Counted from the first letter of the stretch, positions 34,188 through 46,276 are shown. The stretch is DNA of 64,000 nt from Charina bottae (GCA_023362775.1 JALMGJ010000002.1:110957481-111021480); one strand, 5' to 3'. The notes: a model not told the origin generated them from the sequence alone. Made by a program: numbers and translations.

Positions 34188-34329
34188 TATGAACACAGCA
34201 ATTTTGTCAGCAGTAGTAGTACTCCTTTGGTTTAACATCTATATGAAGCTGCAGAAAGATTTTGGAGGGACATTTCTATTTCTTTGTTTTCCATTTGTGA
34301 AGAAGAAAACACACATCTATGTTTGATTC

Positions 34330-34493
34330 ATTTGTTTTGTTGTATTTGTATCTCACCTTTCTCAGGAGCACGCACAATGGTCTCCTCTATTTTTATCCCA
34401 CAATAAGACTCCCTGTGGTGGGTGGGAACTTGAAGCTGGGTCTCCCTAGCAAAAGTCCAACACTTTAACCACTACACCACCTTGGCTCTCTTT
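34330..34493 (-). mobile_element. tRNA-derived SINE, - strand
   Basis: Read on the - strand, it starts GCCAAGGTGGTGTAGTGG and continues with TAAAGTGTTGGAC (A-box region) and CAGCTTCAAGTTCC (B-box region). The body ends with GGTGAGATACAAATAC, an L2-like tail. It ends 11 bases before the next exon, so it lies against the exon's pyrimidine tract. Confidence 0.65.
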
Positions 34494-34504
34494 ATCTCAT
34501 ATAG

Positions 34505-34734
34505 CCAAGCGCCTGGATACTTACAAGGAAATTGATTCAGAGAATGAAGACTGGAAAAAACATCTGAGCCTCCCTTCCAACGTTGGAGAAGCAGCTACAG
34601 TGACAAAGAGAAACAACACTAGGCCTTTGCAAAGATGTCAGAGTGCTCGGCCCCATTTTCAGGGACATGCAAGAAGGAAATATCTGGGTCTCTGGGGAAA
34701 TGCTCCATCTCAGGTGGCATTTAGCAGCACCCTT
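34505..34734 (+). CDS. ATP10B: ATP10B-like flippase exon: start of the variable N domain
   Basis: A 230-nt exon between TTTATCTCATATAG and GTGAGT. It completes the split codon and ends in phase 0. It begins AKRLDTYKEIDSENEDW and includes RPLQRCQSARPHFQGH and QVAFSSTL. This divergent linker is not shared by all P4-ATPases. Its order (AKRL-T-KE-DS, then RSQSAR-like, then VAFSS) is what I recall for ATP10B and is the main reason for the symbol. Confidence 0.88.
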
Positions 34735-35309
34735 GTGAGTATGACCTTTCACTTCTTTAAATTATAAAACCTTGCTCCTTCAGCTGGTTTGGGGAAGGAA
34801 AACAAATAATCTAAACTGTAACTGTAAGAAATAGAGGAAAATATTGAGGTGCTCCATAGGTACCGAAGTCACCAGGCAAAATTTGCTCTGAGGTCCTATG
34901 GCTATGTATACATATATGAAGTACCCCTTTTGAGACTAGTAATATGCAAAGTGCAGGATATGTTTTACATTATTTTGGAGGGTCATATTTCCCCCTCTGT
35001 TAATAAGTGAAAATAGTTGAAGTTGAGACTTAGGACCAAAGCATATTCCTACCTTGAGTCCTAGTGAGCAGTAATACAAATTAAGCTTTGGCTTTGCAAA
35101 GAAGACAAAACTAACCTAAAATTCTTAGAGGTATAACCGCAATCGCCAGTTTCTGTTTTGAAAATCTGTATCAGGAGCATATAAATTGGGCTCCATTTAA
35201 ATATCCCTCCTTATGTATAAAAGCATATCCAGGCATATGCCCCCAAAACCATGGGAGTACAATTTGTTGATCTTCCCCACCACCAGGAATAATAAGCAGG
35301 TAGAAAGAA

Positions 35310-35449
35310 CAGCGTTCCGCGCACGTCATGCTGGCCGCATGACCGCGGAAGCGTCTTCGGACAGCGCTGGCTCTTCTGCTAAGAAACGGAGATGAGCACC
35401 AGCCCTAGAGTCGGACACGACTGTGCAGGGGAAAACCTTTACCTTACCT
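35310..35449 (+). mobile_element. Sauria-type SINE, 5'-truncated
   Basis: The last 140 bp of the family (CAGCGTTCCGCGC, GGAGATGAGCACC, tail ACCTTTACCTTACC) are flanked by a 9-bp duplication TAGAAAGAA at 35301-35309 and 35450-35458. Confidence 0.8.
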
Positions 35450-35458
35450 TAGAAAGAA

Positions 35459-36537
35459 TAAGAAACAATTTAGCATGCTGAGAAGGCACAAAGGTTAGTA
35501 CAGTGTCTCCTTCAAATACCTGTCTCTTAAGACCATTGACAAGAAATCTGGCAGGTAGCTACATGACATGTGCAACATTATATGTAAACGCTTTTTTGAA
35601 AAATGAGGCAAATAGTCCTGATCCTGAGAGGCAAGTGCCATGAAAAGAACCATGTACATCAGATGGCATCAGTTTGGGCAGATGATTGTTCTGCTGGTGC
35701 AAATGTGCTTTTTCAGGGATCAGAAGAGACTGAGATATAAATATGGAGCAGTGAGAGCAAGCACCAACAGCAGTCACTGCTAAGAGTTAGCTAGGACTTC
35801 TTGTCCCTTGCACTTGAAGGCAGCCCATAGATCTATCTTGACTTAGCCCCATCCCTTCCCAGCTTGGAGCCAGAAATATTTTGTAAAATGCCTCAGGAAT
35901 CCAGCAAATGATACCCAGTCTCTCCAAAAGCAAGATGCAAAGATGTTGAACTATGATGCAAGTGCAGGTAATATTTTTTAACAGTGGATCATACTTTGGG
36001 GAAAAAAAACATTTATTGGGCAACCAGAGACTTAAGGAGGCATGGCACGACCTGATGTCTTTCCCGAAGAAGGCTGGGGCAGGACTTTGAGGGTAGGGTT
36101 TTCGCATTTTAGGACACTTGGGGGTTATTGATAGTAGGCTAATTCTGTCTGAGGCTTTGTGCATCTATTTCCTTTCATGCACCCCTGAAAAGCAAAGGGA
36201 AATGAAAGGATCACAGTTCAGGCAGTTCACCCCTGAATTTCAGGAGCACAATCCTAGGGAAATCAGAGGGTCACAAAGATGATGGTGGAGGGCCCTGCTG
36301 CAATTGACCCCTGCTGAAACTGGCACATGAACTGTGATATTGGGGAAAGGGGATATGCGTGTGGCTATATTCAGCAACTGAAGTACGTTGCTCTGTTGCC
36401 TTAGTGCCTATATTGGTATCATTTCGTACAAACACAGTGTTCTTGAAAACTCTACAACACCCAGCAGAAGGTGTTAATTTTCACAGAATCCTAAGCCTGC
36501 AGATGATTTTTTTTTCATTGAATAATATGCATTTCAG
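35459..36537 (+). other. Intron stretch, no gene seen
   Basis: No recognised repeat. It ends in the T-rich acceptor tract of the next exon. Confidence 0.5.
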
Positions 36538-36717
36538 GAGAAGGATGTGACCCCTGATAACAGGCTGTTGATGAAAATGAAGAACCTATCATGCCAGCCA
36601 GAATCTTTGCCATCCTTTACAGCTGGAGAGACCACCTCCTCCATCACGGACTTCTTTCTTGCTCTGACCCTCTGTAACACTGTGGTGGTCTCCACAGCAA
36701 CTGAACCAAGGCAAAGG
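36538..36717 (+). CDS. ATP10B: ATP10B-like flippase exon: N domain
   Basis: A 180-nt exon (60 codons, phase 0 at both ends) between ATATGCATTTCAG and GTAATC. The peptide begins EKDVTPDNRLLMK and contains TTSSITDFFLALTLCNTVVV and STATEPRQR. The first motif continues from the preceding exon and is characteristic of ATP10B. It is the last exon that can be found. The ATP-binding core, P-domain hinge and M5-M10 must lie beyond position 64000. Confidence 0.9.
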
Positions 36718-37494
36718 GTAATCTTTCACTTTGACTGCCTGGCTAGTAGAGGAGGAATGTTTTATTAATCTGTTGAATGTAATAGTTGACATTTTATGGT
36801 GACCACTCTCAAGCAGGGAAGAAAGAAATCTTACTTTATGTCAAGTGAGAGTGTTTCCTTACTTTTGGCATCCAGTAACCCTAGTAAATACACACACTTC
36901 TCTGCCTTTGTGTGTGAATGTATTTGATTTGTATCCCACCGAGGGGAGAGAGTATCTCAAGTGCAAGTAAAAGATAAATCACTGTATAGAAACATGTTTC
37001 AAGCAATTCCTTTATCAAGGGCACTACAAAATAAAACCATGTAAATACCTTACACAGTTTTATTCACATAAAAAAATTCATGTCTGAAAAGAGAGAAGAC
37101 TAACATTCAACAGAATATATTGTTGGAATCCACAACAAAACAGACACGTTTTAAAATGAATGATCTAATTCTACTTATTTTTTCCTCTAACACTTTGAAA
37201 AAATAAGAATATCAAATAACCTGGATCAAATCCAAAGAACATCCATTTGCACAAATGAAAAGCATCCAATTTTAGGAAGAAAAAGGTGAAACTAATTAAA
37301 TTCACATTTTAAAAAAGCATCAATTTCTTTTATTACTATTTTATGGTTTATATTCTTGTGTTTAAAAACGAACTCACACATTCTCTAACAGGTCCTTTAA
37401 AAAAAGTCTCAGTATTTTTTTCTCTTCTTAATTATGAAGAATAAAGCCAGAGAAATAGGTTTATTTTAAATAATATATTTAAGCTATTTATTTT
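36718..37494 (+). other. Intron stretch, no gene seen
   Basis: AT-rich, with no exon or named repeat before the L2 copy. Confidence 0.5.
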
Positions 37495-39695
37495 TATTTA
37501 TTTTATTTTATTAAATATATATTACCGCCCATCTCCCCTGTCGGGGACCCTGGGCGGTTCACAATAAAACATAGTTTAAAAAGATAAATATAAAATTACA
37601 ATAAATAAATAATATAGAATCCAAGTATAAAAGATGTTAAAAATGGAATACTGGGAGGCTTCATGGGACCAGCCATCCCCAAGAGGAACTGTTGACATTT
37701 CCCTCCCAGGCAAGACGGCAGAACCAGGTCTTTAAGCCTTTCTGGAAGGTCGGGAGCGAGGAAACCAGCCTCAGCTCCAGGGGTAAGGTATTCCAAAGGG
37801 TGGGCGCAACTGCAGAGAAGACCCACCTCCTGGACCCTGCTAGATGGAATTCTTTGGTCGATGGGGTCCGGAGCAAGCCCTCTCTGGCTGATCGGGTGGG
37901 ACGGGTCAATGTTCTGGGGATGGGACAGTTCCTCAGGTAGCCTGGTCCTATGCCATGTAGGGCTTTAAAGGTGATAACCAACACCTTGAATTGTACCTGG
38001 AAGCAAACTGGTATCCAATGCAGCTCACGCAGCAGAGGTGTCACATGAGCTGATCTTCTGGCCCCAATAACTGTCTGCGCAGCTGCATTCTGGACCAGTT
38101 GAAGCTTCTGGATACTCCTCAAGAGTAGCCCCATGTAGAGCGCATTACAATAGTCTATATGGGAGATGACAAGGGCATGAGTGACTGTTCGGAGGGCATC
38201 TCGGTCCAGGAATGGGCGTAACTGGTGCACAATCCGAAGTTGTGCAAAGGCCCTCCTGGCCACGGCTGCCACCTGCTCTTCAAGCAGGAGTCGTGAGTCC
38301 AGGAGAACCCCCAAATTCCGCACTGGCTCCGAATGGGGTAGTGCCACCCCATCTAGAACCAAAGATGACAACTTCCTAGATCCCGAGCGGCCATCAATCC
38401 ACAGCCACTCCGTCTTACTAGGGTTCAGCCGAAGCCTGTTGTTCCCCATCCAGGCCCCCACAGCCTCCAGACATTGAGATAGGGTGGCAACTGCATCACT
38501 TACTTCACCCGGAATGGAAATATACAGCTGAGTATCATCAGCATATAGATGGTATTTCATCCTGTGGTGATGGATGATCTCACCCAGCGGCTTCATATAG
38601 ATGTTAAACAGGAGAGGGGAGAGCACCGAACCCTGTGGCACCCCACACAAGAGGGGCCGTGGGTCAGATCTCTCCTCCCCTATCATCACTGATTGGGAAC
38701 GGCCCCGGAGGAAGGAGGTGAACCACTGCAGAACTACACTGCCCACCCCCAACTCCCTGAGCCACCCCAAAAGGATACCATGGTCGATAGTATCAAAAGC
38801 CGCTGAGAGATCTAAGAGGGTAAGAATGGATGCACTCCCTCCATCCCGCCCTTGCCAGAGATCATCCATAAGTGTGACCAATGCAGTCTCTGTCCCATAT
38901 CCCGGCCTGAAACCTGACTGAAAGGAGTCTAGATAATCCGTTTCCTCCAGAATCCTCTGGAGTTGTGACGCCACCACTTTCTCCACCACCTTCCCTAAAA
39001 AGGGGAGGTGGGAGACTGGATGAAAGTTGTCCAGAATAGTAGGATCCAGGGATTATTTCTTGAGGAGGGGGTGCACCAGCGCCTCCTTAAAGACCGCTGG
39101 GAACACTCCCTCCCCAAGAGATGTATTAATCATCGCCTGGACCCAACCACAAGTCACCTCCCAGGCCGATTTTACTAGCCAGGAGGGACACGGATCTAAA
39201 TGTCAAGTGGTGGCCTTCACAATCCGGAGGATTCTGTCCACTTCCTCAGGTCCAACAGGATCGAACCGTTCCCAGATAACATGGTAAGTACGTTCCTCTG
39301 TCATCTCCCCAGACTGTGTATCACGCTTAGAGTCCAACTTAGAATGGATCTGAGCGATTTTCTCCTGCAGATGCTCTGAAAATGACCCTGTAAATGGGTC
39401 ACTGATTTTGTTTGACCCAAAAGAGATCTCGTAATCTTAAACAGGGTCGTCGGGTGGCATTCTGCAGAGGCAATAAGAGCGGAGAAATATTCACGTTTCG
39501 CCACTTTTATCGCCACAAGGTAGGCCTTAACAGCGGCTCTAGATTGTGTCCAGTCAGATTCAGCCTTCGTCTTTCTCCAGCGGCACTCCAGACGTCTCTT
39601 AACCCTCTTCAAAACCCTCAACTCCTCCGTAAACCACAGGGAGTGACGGGCCGAATGAGGCAAGAGAGGTCGCACAGGCGCAATCCTATCCTGAT
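37495..39695 (-). mobile_element. L2-group LINE, 5'-truncated, 2.2 kb
   Basis: The 3' end is at the low coordinate (AT-rich tail, then CCCTGGGCGGTTCACAAT on the + strand). It contains most of the ORF2 polymerase and C-terminal domain. Its 5' limit is put where similarity to the copy at 41742 ends and is approximate. I found no clear duplication. Confidence 0.85.
37661..39690 (-). pseudogene. L2 ORF2 remnant: reverse transcriptase
   Basis: The frame 38989-37661 is open for 442 codons. It holds [53 protein letters not shown] and the catalytic YADDTQLY, then the conserved tail (LDGVALPHSEPVRNLGVLLD, RPFLDRDALRTVTHALV). Upstream, the same frame is blocked by TAA at 39055-39053 inside the LLKK...SLDP stretch. 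A further frame change lies before 39301-39675, where WFTEELR and CHPTTLFKITRSLLG are readable. It is a non-functional copy. Confidence 0.9.
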
Positions 39696-40149
39696 AAGGT
39701 ACCTGTGCTTATCAGCTAAAACATGCCAATTAGAAGTTTCTAGCAAACCTACTCTGAGAAAGAACAGCTAATGTTAATGAGGGTCTTTTCCTCTGTGAAA
39801 AAGTGTTGCTCTGTTCTTAAAGGGAAACAAGCAATATATCTAGTGGCACTGAATAATAAACTTAGGATATATTGCATTTCTTGGTTATAACAGAAAATAT
39901 TAAGTTATTAATTGCCATGGTCAAAATGTTGTCTTACTGCAATTTTTTTATAATTTTATTAAAAGTTTTAAAAAAGAAGATAAAAACTAATACAAACTAA
40001 TGAAAAGTAAGAAAGAAAAAAGAGAAAGAAATCAAAGAGAATGCTAAAAGTGCAAGAAAGAAAAAAAGTACCAATCGAAGAGAATATTTGTAGCTCAGGG
40101 TTGAACTGTGGAGTCCTTGGTGCTCTCTGAGCCTTATTGTTTTCTTGCA

Positions 40150-40183
40150 GACATTTCATTGCCAGGCTAGGCAACATCTTCAG
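40150..40183 (-). ncRNA. Hammerhead-ribozyme-like core (left arm, mirror copy)
   Basis: Mirror of 40217-40250 on the - strand: CTGAAGA at 40183-40177, GAAA at 40157-40154, GTC at 40152-40150. One of the two arm mismatches falls in the loop of its stem II. Confidence 0.55.
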
Positions 40184-40216
40184 TGCGAAAAACACTAAAA
40201 AAGACCATTTTTCGCA

Positions 40217-40250
40217 CTGAAGATGTTGCCTAGCCTCGCAATGAAATGTC
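40217..40250 (+). ncRNA. Hammerhead-ribozyme-like core (right arm)
   Basis: CTGAAGA (40217-40223), one extra T, a stem with GTTGC/GCAAT around a loop, GAAA (40243-40246), then T and GTC (40248-40250). The GUC cleavage triplet expected for a hammerhead is present directly after a one- or two-pair stem III, as in the dimeric hammerheads of Penelope-like elements. Confidence 0.6.
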
Positions 40251-40362
40251 TGCAAGAAAACAACAAGGCTCAGAGAGCACCAAGGACTCCACAAGAAAAA
40301 AAGTAAAAGAAACATAGAAAAGAAAGGTGTAATCTAGCCTATCTAATCATCAAAACCATAAA

Positions 40363-41741
40363 TCATGAGTTCATTTTTTTCTGTTTTCCCCAAAAAGTCC
40401 ATAAGGTGTTTCCAGTCAGCAATAAACATTGTTTTGTCTTTTCTCTAATCAAAGAAGTCAATTTGGCCATCTCAGGAACTTCCCTCATCTTCACCAACCA
40501 TTCCTCCATTGTAGGTATTGCCAAGTCTTTCCATCTTTGTGTGTACAATAATCTCGCTACAGTTATCATATAAAAAAACAAAGTTCCGTGACTTTTTTCT
40601 AACTGTTTGTCCATCAATCCCAAAAGAAAGACCTCTGGTCAAAACTGTATATTAGTCTTTAAAATCCTCTGAATCAGTGTATGTATTTGAATCCAAAATC
40701 TTCTAGCTTTTTTACACTTTTCAATAGAAATTTACACATTTTAGCAATTACAAGTTCATTTGTACATAATTCCATTTCAAACTCAGTCTTACAATGTTCA
40801 AAACCATAAACTATTTTTTTCTACTTTAAATCTTTCTAATAACTGTAAATAAAAAAAAACATTGGCAACTATGTCCCTCTGCCATCAGTTCTTGTCTTGA
40901 TTTTATTTTGTATTCCCCTTCACAAAATTCTAGTATCTCACGATAAGTTAGCCATTTGTATTTGTCTATATTTCTCGTCTATAAAATGCTTCTCATGCTG
41001 AGATCCACAAAGGTGTTTTTGGGCACAACGTGGATTTCTATCTATTCCATATTCTCAATATATCACGTCTAACATAATGATTTTTAAAATCCACATTAAC
41101 CTTGACTTTGTCATACCACGAATACCCAGGCCACCCAAATCTATCTCCAAAAGCCTTCTTTTTCTGAGCAATACCCACTCTTTCATCCAAACCAAACAGC
41201 AAACTGCAAAATACAATTTCAAATCCGGTAAATCCAATTCTCCTCTTTCTTTTCAATCCTGTAACAACTTATATTTAACTTGTGGTTTTTTCCCCTGCCA
41301 CACAAATTTAGATATGCCCTTTTGCCACTGTTTAAATGGTGCATCAGTTGTCAAAACAGGTGTTGTCTGGAACAAAAACATCATTCTAGGCAGAACATTC
41401 ATTTTTATCACAGAAATTCTCCCCAGCAACGACAATTGTAGCTTCTCCCATCTTAACATGTCTTTTTTAACTTCATTCCATGTCTTAACATAGTTATTTT
41501 GAAATAACATACAATTTATATTTATCATAGTGATACCCAGATATTTAGCCTTCTTCTCAATCTTAAAACCCATTTTATTCATCAATTCTTTTTGATCTTC
41601 TATTTTCATGTTTTGTTAGCATCTTCATCTTCTTTTTGTTGATCTTAAAACCTGCTAATGCACCAAATTCTTTTAGTTTTCCCACTGATGTTTCAATTCC
41701 CTTTAAAGGATCTTCCAAAACCAACACCAAATCATCTGCAA
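40363..41741 (-). pseudogene. L1a ORF2 remnant, C-terminal half
   Basis: Broken frames carry the L1 order reversed along the + strand. 41741-41575 has DDLVLVLEDPLKGIE (just after the polymerase FADD core) and GFKINKKK. 41609-41253 has EKKAKYLGITM, KWEKLQLSLLGRISVIKMNVLP-like sequence and FKQWQKGISKFVWQGKKPQ. 41256-41038 has YDKVKVNVDFKNHYVRR. 40623-40363 has MITVARLLYTQRWK, the C-terminus. Several stops and frameshifts separate them. Confidence 0.88.
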
Positions 41742-43737
41742 AATGCCACCCAGCAGCCCTGTTTAAGATCACCCGATCCCTATTGGGGAATGTGGGTCCA
41801 GTAACCCACCTACAGGGCTGCACAGAGGAGTTTTCCAAGCATCTGGGGGATAAAATAGCTCAGATTCATGCCAGGTTGGATGCCAAGCATAGGGCATGGC
41901 CTGTGGAGATGCCTGGGGAACATACTTTCCTGGCTATCTGGGAATAGTTTGATCCTGTTGGGCCCGAGGAAGTAAACAGGGTCCTCCAGACTGTAAATGC
42001 CACCACTTGCCAATTAGATCCATGCCCCTCTTGGCTGGTGAAGGCAGCTCGGGAGGTGACGTATGGGTGGGTCCAGGCGATGGTGAACTCATCCTTGAGG
42101 GAGGGAGTGTTTCTGACAACCTTTAAAGAGGCGCTGGTGCTTCCCCTCCTCAAGAAACCATCGCTGGATCTCACCGTACTGGACAATTTTCATCCAGTCT
42201 CCCACCTCCCCTTTTTAGGGAAGATGGTTGAGAAAGTGGTGGCGTTGCAGCTCCAAAGGATCCTGGATGAAACGGATTACCTGGACCCTTTTCAGTCAGG
42301 TTTCAGGCCCAGATATGGGACGGAAACAGCATTGGTCACACTTTTGGATGATCTCTGGCGGGAGCGGGATGGGGGCAGTGCATCCATCCTCGCTCTTCTT
42401 GACCTCTCAGTGGCTTTCGATACTATCGACCATGGTATCCTTTTGGTTTGGCTCAGGGAGTTGGGGGTGGGCAGAGTGGTCTTGTGCTAGTTCACCTCCT
42501 TCTTCTGGGGCCGGTCCAAATCGGTTTTGATAGGGAGCAATAGATCCGGCCCGCAGCCCCTCCTTTGCGGGGTGCCGTAGGGTTCAGTACTCTCTCCGCT
42601 CCTTTTTAACATCTACATGAAACCGCTGGGTGAGATCATCCATCACCACGGGATGAGGTATCATCAATATGCTGATGATACCCAATTATACATCTCCATC
42701 CCAGGTGGCTTAAGTGATGCTGTGACCACCCTCTCTCGGTGCCTGGAGGCTGTAGTGGTCTGGATGGGGAACAACAGGCTTCAGATGAACCCTGGTAAGA
42801 CAGAGTGGCTGTGGTTTGGGGGCTCCTCGGCATCTGGGAACTTAACATCTTTGATTCTGGATGGGGTTGCATTGCCCCAGACAGATCCGGTGTGGAACCT
42901 GGGGGTTCTCTTGGACTCAAGACTCCTGCTCAAAGAGCAGCTGGCAGCCGTGGCCAGGGGAGCTTTGCCCAATTTAGTGTTGTGTGCCAGTTACGACCCT
43001 TCCTGGATCGGGAAGCCCTCCGGTCAGTCACTCATGCCCTAGTCATCTCCCATATAGACTACTGCAATGTGCTCTACATGGGGCTACCTTTGAAGATCAT
43101 CCAGAAGCTACAGCTGGTTCAGAATGCGGCCACGCAAGCAGTTTTAGGAGCCCCAAGGATGGCGCGTATAACACCTCTGCTGCATGAGCTGCATTGGGTG
43201 CTAGTTTGCTTCTGGGTCCAATTGAAGGTGTTGGTTATCACCTTTAAAGCCCTACATGGCATGGGTCCAGGTTACCTGAGGGACCGCCTCACCCCATTAC
43301 ATTGACCCGTCCCACCCGGTCATGCAGAGAGGGCATGTTACGGACCCTGTCCATGAGAGATTGTCGATTGGCAGGGTCCAGGAAGAGAGCCTTCTCTGCC
43401 GTGGCCCCTGCCCTGTGGAACACGTTATCCCCAGAAGTAAGGCAGGCCCCCACTCTCCCGGCCTTCTGAAAGGGAGAGAAAACCTGGCTTTGCCATCTTG
43501 CTTGGGACAGGAGGGGGGATAGTCAATCATGGGGGTGGTTGGTGCCATGATGTGGCCGCAAGTAATTTTATTGAGATTGTTTGTCCATCTGGGATTTTAT
43601 ATTTTATATTTATATTTTTATGATGTACTTGTTCTTATTATTTTAATCTCTTGTTATTTTAATTGAATTGTAAACCGCCCAGAGTCGCTTGGCGAGATGG
43701 GTGGTGAAGAAATGTGAGAAATAAATAAATAAATAAA
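41742..43737 (+). mobile_element. L2-group LINE inserted in L1a, opposite orientation
   Basis: It begins within the ORF2 region coding CHPAALFKITRSLLG and ends with CGCCCAGAGTCGCTTGGCGAGATGG-type 3' sequence and (AATA)n. It interrupts L1a between the codons for KLRAF (after 43738) and ADDLVLV (before 41741), so the host L1 polymerase active site is cut in two. There is no convincing duplication; at most a few A residues are shared at the edges. Confidence 0.9.
41744..43310 (+). pseudogene. L2 ORF2 remnant
   Basis: Readable pieces are PSLDLTVLDNFHPVSHLPFL and FQSGFRPRYGTETALVTLL (42038-42490), then an in-frame TAG after RVVLC (about 42488). They continue with [18 protein letters not shown] (42617-43042) and, after a frame change, [17 protein letters not shown] (42805-43305). 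The copy is close to the L2 at 37661 but has lost more codons. It is non-functional. Confidence 0.88.
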
Positions 43738-45419
43738 AGCCCTTAGTTTATAAGTTTCTTTTTTGATCTTTACTCCCATAATTCTCTCGTCTTGTCTTAT
43801 ATCTCTATTCAGTATTTCAAGAACCAAAATAAACAAGAGAGGAGATAGTGGGCATCCCTGTCTTGTTCCTTTTTTTGTATCTCACAAGGCTTTGTTAAAT
43901 CTCCATTAACAATTATTTGTGCTTTCTGGAAAGTATAAATTGATCTTACCCATTTTATAAAATTCTCTCCAAAGTTCGTATCTTCCAAAACTTTGAACAA
44001 GAAAGCCCAATTCAAATTGTCAAAGGCCTTCTCTGCATCTAAGAAAATCAATGCAACTTGTTTTTCTTTATGTTGCTCCAAATATTGCAAAATATCCTAC
44101 ACATTCCTAAGATTGTCTTTAACTGTCTTTTTGGCAAAAACCCACATTGATCCTCATGAATAAATTCTTGCAAAATTATTTCAGTCTATCAACCAGAATC
44201 GTTATAAAATACTTGTAGTCATTATTCAATTATGATATCAGCCTATACTGTAGTTTCTTGTTAAAGTCAAATCTTGTTCCTCTTTAGCTTTAGTGCTATA
44301 CTGGCCTCTTTCCAACTCTCTGGCATCTTTCCTCCTTGCAAAATAGAGTTCATCGTATTCTGTAAAGGTTGTAAAAGTTCATCCTCAAAACATTTATAAT
44401 AAGAACTTGATAATCCATCTGGTCCAGGCACCTTTCCTAGTTTAATCTTTTTTACAGCTTCAGAAACTTCCCTTATTGTTATAGGTCCATTCATCATGTT
44501 TCTGTTCCTCTGTAAGCCTCGGTAAATTTTGTTTCTTTAGGTATTCATCTATTTTCTCTAGAGAGATGTCACTTGCTTTATACAAGTTAGAATAATATTG
44601 ATGAAATGCTTTTTGCCTGGCCACTCTATCCATTAATACAGTGTCTCCCTCTTGTAGTTTCAATATAATTTTATTTTCTTTTTCTTTTCCTACTTTATAT
44701 GCCAACCATTTCCCCGGTTTGTTTGCAAACTCAGTTTTGTTTTGTTTTTTGCTTTACATAGTTCATTTTTATTTCCATTTCTCTTACTGTTAACATAGAT
44801 AACTATCATTGTAAACGCTTAATTTGTTGAGAAATACTTAACTTCTCTGGAAATTCCTTTAATTCTTTTTTTCTCTTTATCTCATCCAAAATAGCTTCTG
44901 TTTTCTCTTGCTTCTTCTTTTGGAGTTCACTATTATGTTGTATGAAAGAACCTCTGATAAAAGTTTTACTTGTGTCCCAAACCATTCTTAAATCAGTACC
45001 TTTGTTTAAATTATTTTCAAAAAATTATTTTAATTTCTTTTTACAGTCCTCCACTATTGCTTCTTTCTGTAACAACTTTTAATTTAGTCTCCATCTACTG
45101 TAAAAGAACTGGATTTCTTTTTATAAACCAAACTCACAGGATTATGATCTGAAAAAGTCTTTGGTAATATCTCTAAAAGTTCTAAAGTAAACCTTAGTAG
45201 TCAAATTCTTCAAAATCCATATCGTATCTATTCTTGAAAAGGATCTATGTCTTTCAGAAAAGTAGGTATGCTCTCTTGAATTCTCATTTTTCTGTCTCCA
45301 TATGTCCACAAGCCCTAAACTGCCCATCAAATCAAAGAAAACTTTTGGTAATTTGCCTTGAGTGATTTTAATACTTTTCTCAGAAGTTCTATCCAGTTGT
45401 GGGGAGACCACTCCATTCC
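43738..45419 (-). pseudogene. L1a ORF2 remnant, N-terminal polymerase and linker
   Basis: Frames on the - strand show AALIFLDAEKAFDNLNW-like sequence at 44090-43809 (here QVALIFLDAEKAFDNLNW), EVSEAVKKIKLGKVPGPDGL at 44497-44267, an upstream linker at 44705-44460, and the endonuclease part (SRIDTIWILKNL, NGVVSPQLDRTS) at 45411-45142. Many stops are present. The remaining endonuclease resumes beyond 63095. Confidence 0.88.
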
Positions 45420-45920
45420 TTTTTTTTTTAATTTTATTAGGTTTTAAATATACATAGATAAAAGTCTGAAACAGAAAAGAAAATAGAAATACAAATCAAG
45501 TAAAGAAAGAGAGTAAAAAGTGTAGTAAAGCAAAAAGAAAAAAGATAGAAATGAAACATAGCAATTAGTCAACTTGTGATTTGTCTCTGGTCATAGTAAT
45601 TTAACAATTTTATCTTACATGCTAGGTCTATATAAAACATTAAAAAAACATTTCTTGTCTATTATATCAAATATATATATTTTAATCTTCAAATCCCCAT
45701 ATAAGCTTTGCTCCTCCCGCATCTTGTAAGTAGTCAGTTAATGGTTTCCACTCTTTAAGGAAATAATAATTTGAATTTTCTTTTAATAAACATGTCAATT
45801 TATCATTCTCTGCCATATCCATCAATTTTAACATCCAATCTTGTATCGTGGGCAAAATCTGATTTTTCCAATTTTGTGCATATATAAGTCTTGCTGCTGT
45901 AATCATATATTGCATAATTC

Positions 45921-46276
45921 TGTGATGATCCCAATCACAATGCCCTAATAAACACTTCTCGATGCAGTTCATTGAAATGCAGATTAAGCTTTATTCAGGA
46001 TACATGTTAATTGAAGCACTCCTAAAGATCTGAATGCGGATTCCCGCCAAACTATACACTCTTAAATTCCCCCCTTGTGCGCCAAATTACCAACCAATGA
46101 TCTCATGATGAAAACGTTCCCACCTCCACACTCCTGCAGGTGGGTGACCTTGACGAAGCTGGTTCCAGCCTCCACCCACAGACATAACACTCAATGGCCA
46201 ATCCCCCTTCCAACAAGTCTCAAAGCATCTCCAGCCCTAATCCCAATGGCAGGATTCATAGACATGAACCCTGACA
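45921..46276 (-). repeat. 3' LTR of the sushi-type element
   Basis: On the - strand it starts TGTCAGGG (46276) and ends CATCACA (45921). AATAAA on the - strand is at 45995-45990. The self-priming complement is at 46034-46024. Confidence 0.92.

Larger units (their letters stand above)
40071..40292. mobile_element. Penelope-like palindromic insertion in L1a
   Basis: Within the L1a 3' UTR a 222-bp unit is framed by AAGAAAAAAAGTA at 40058-40070 and 40293-40305. Its left 38 bases are single copy. Then come arms 40109-40192 and 40208-40291 (84 bp, two mismatches by eye) around a 15-base spacer. The A-rich duplication sits in low-complexity DNA, so it is less decisive than the others. Confidence 0.8.

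Noticed and set aside
28000..37500. Search for the missing ERV integrase, env or second LTR
   Set aside because: No HHCC/DDE integrase, envelope or LTR-like sequence was found; 28-37 kb holds other repeats and exons.
42038..43305. L2 frames as a host gene
   Set aside because: The polymerase motifs and stops are those of an L2 LINE, and the copy has the standard L2 3' tail.
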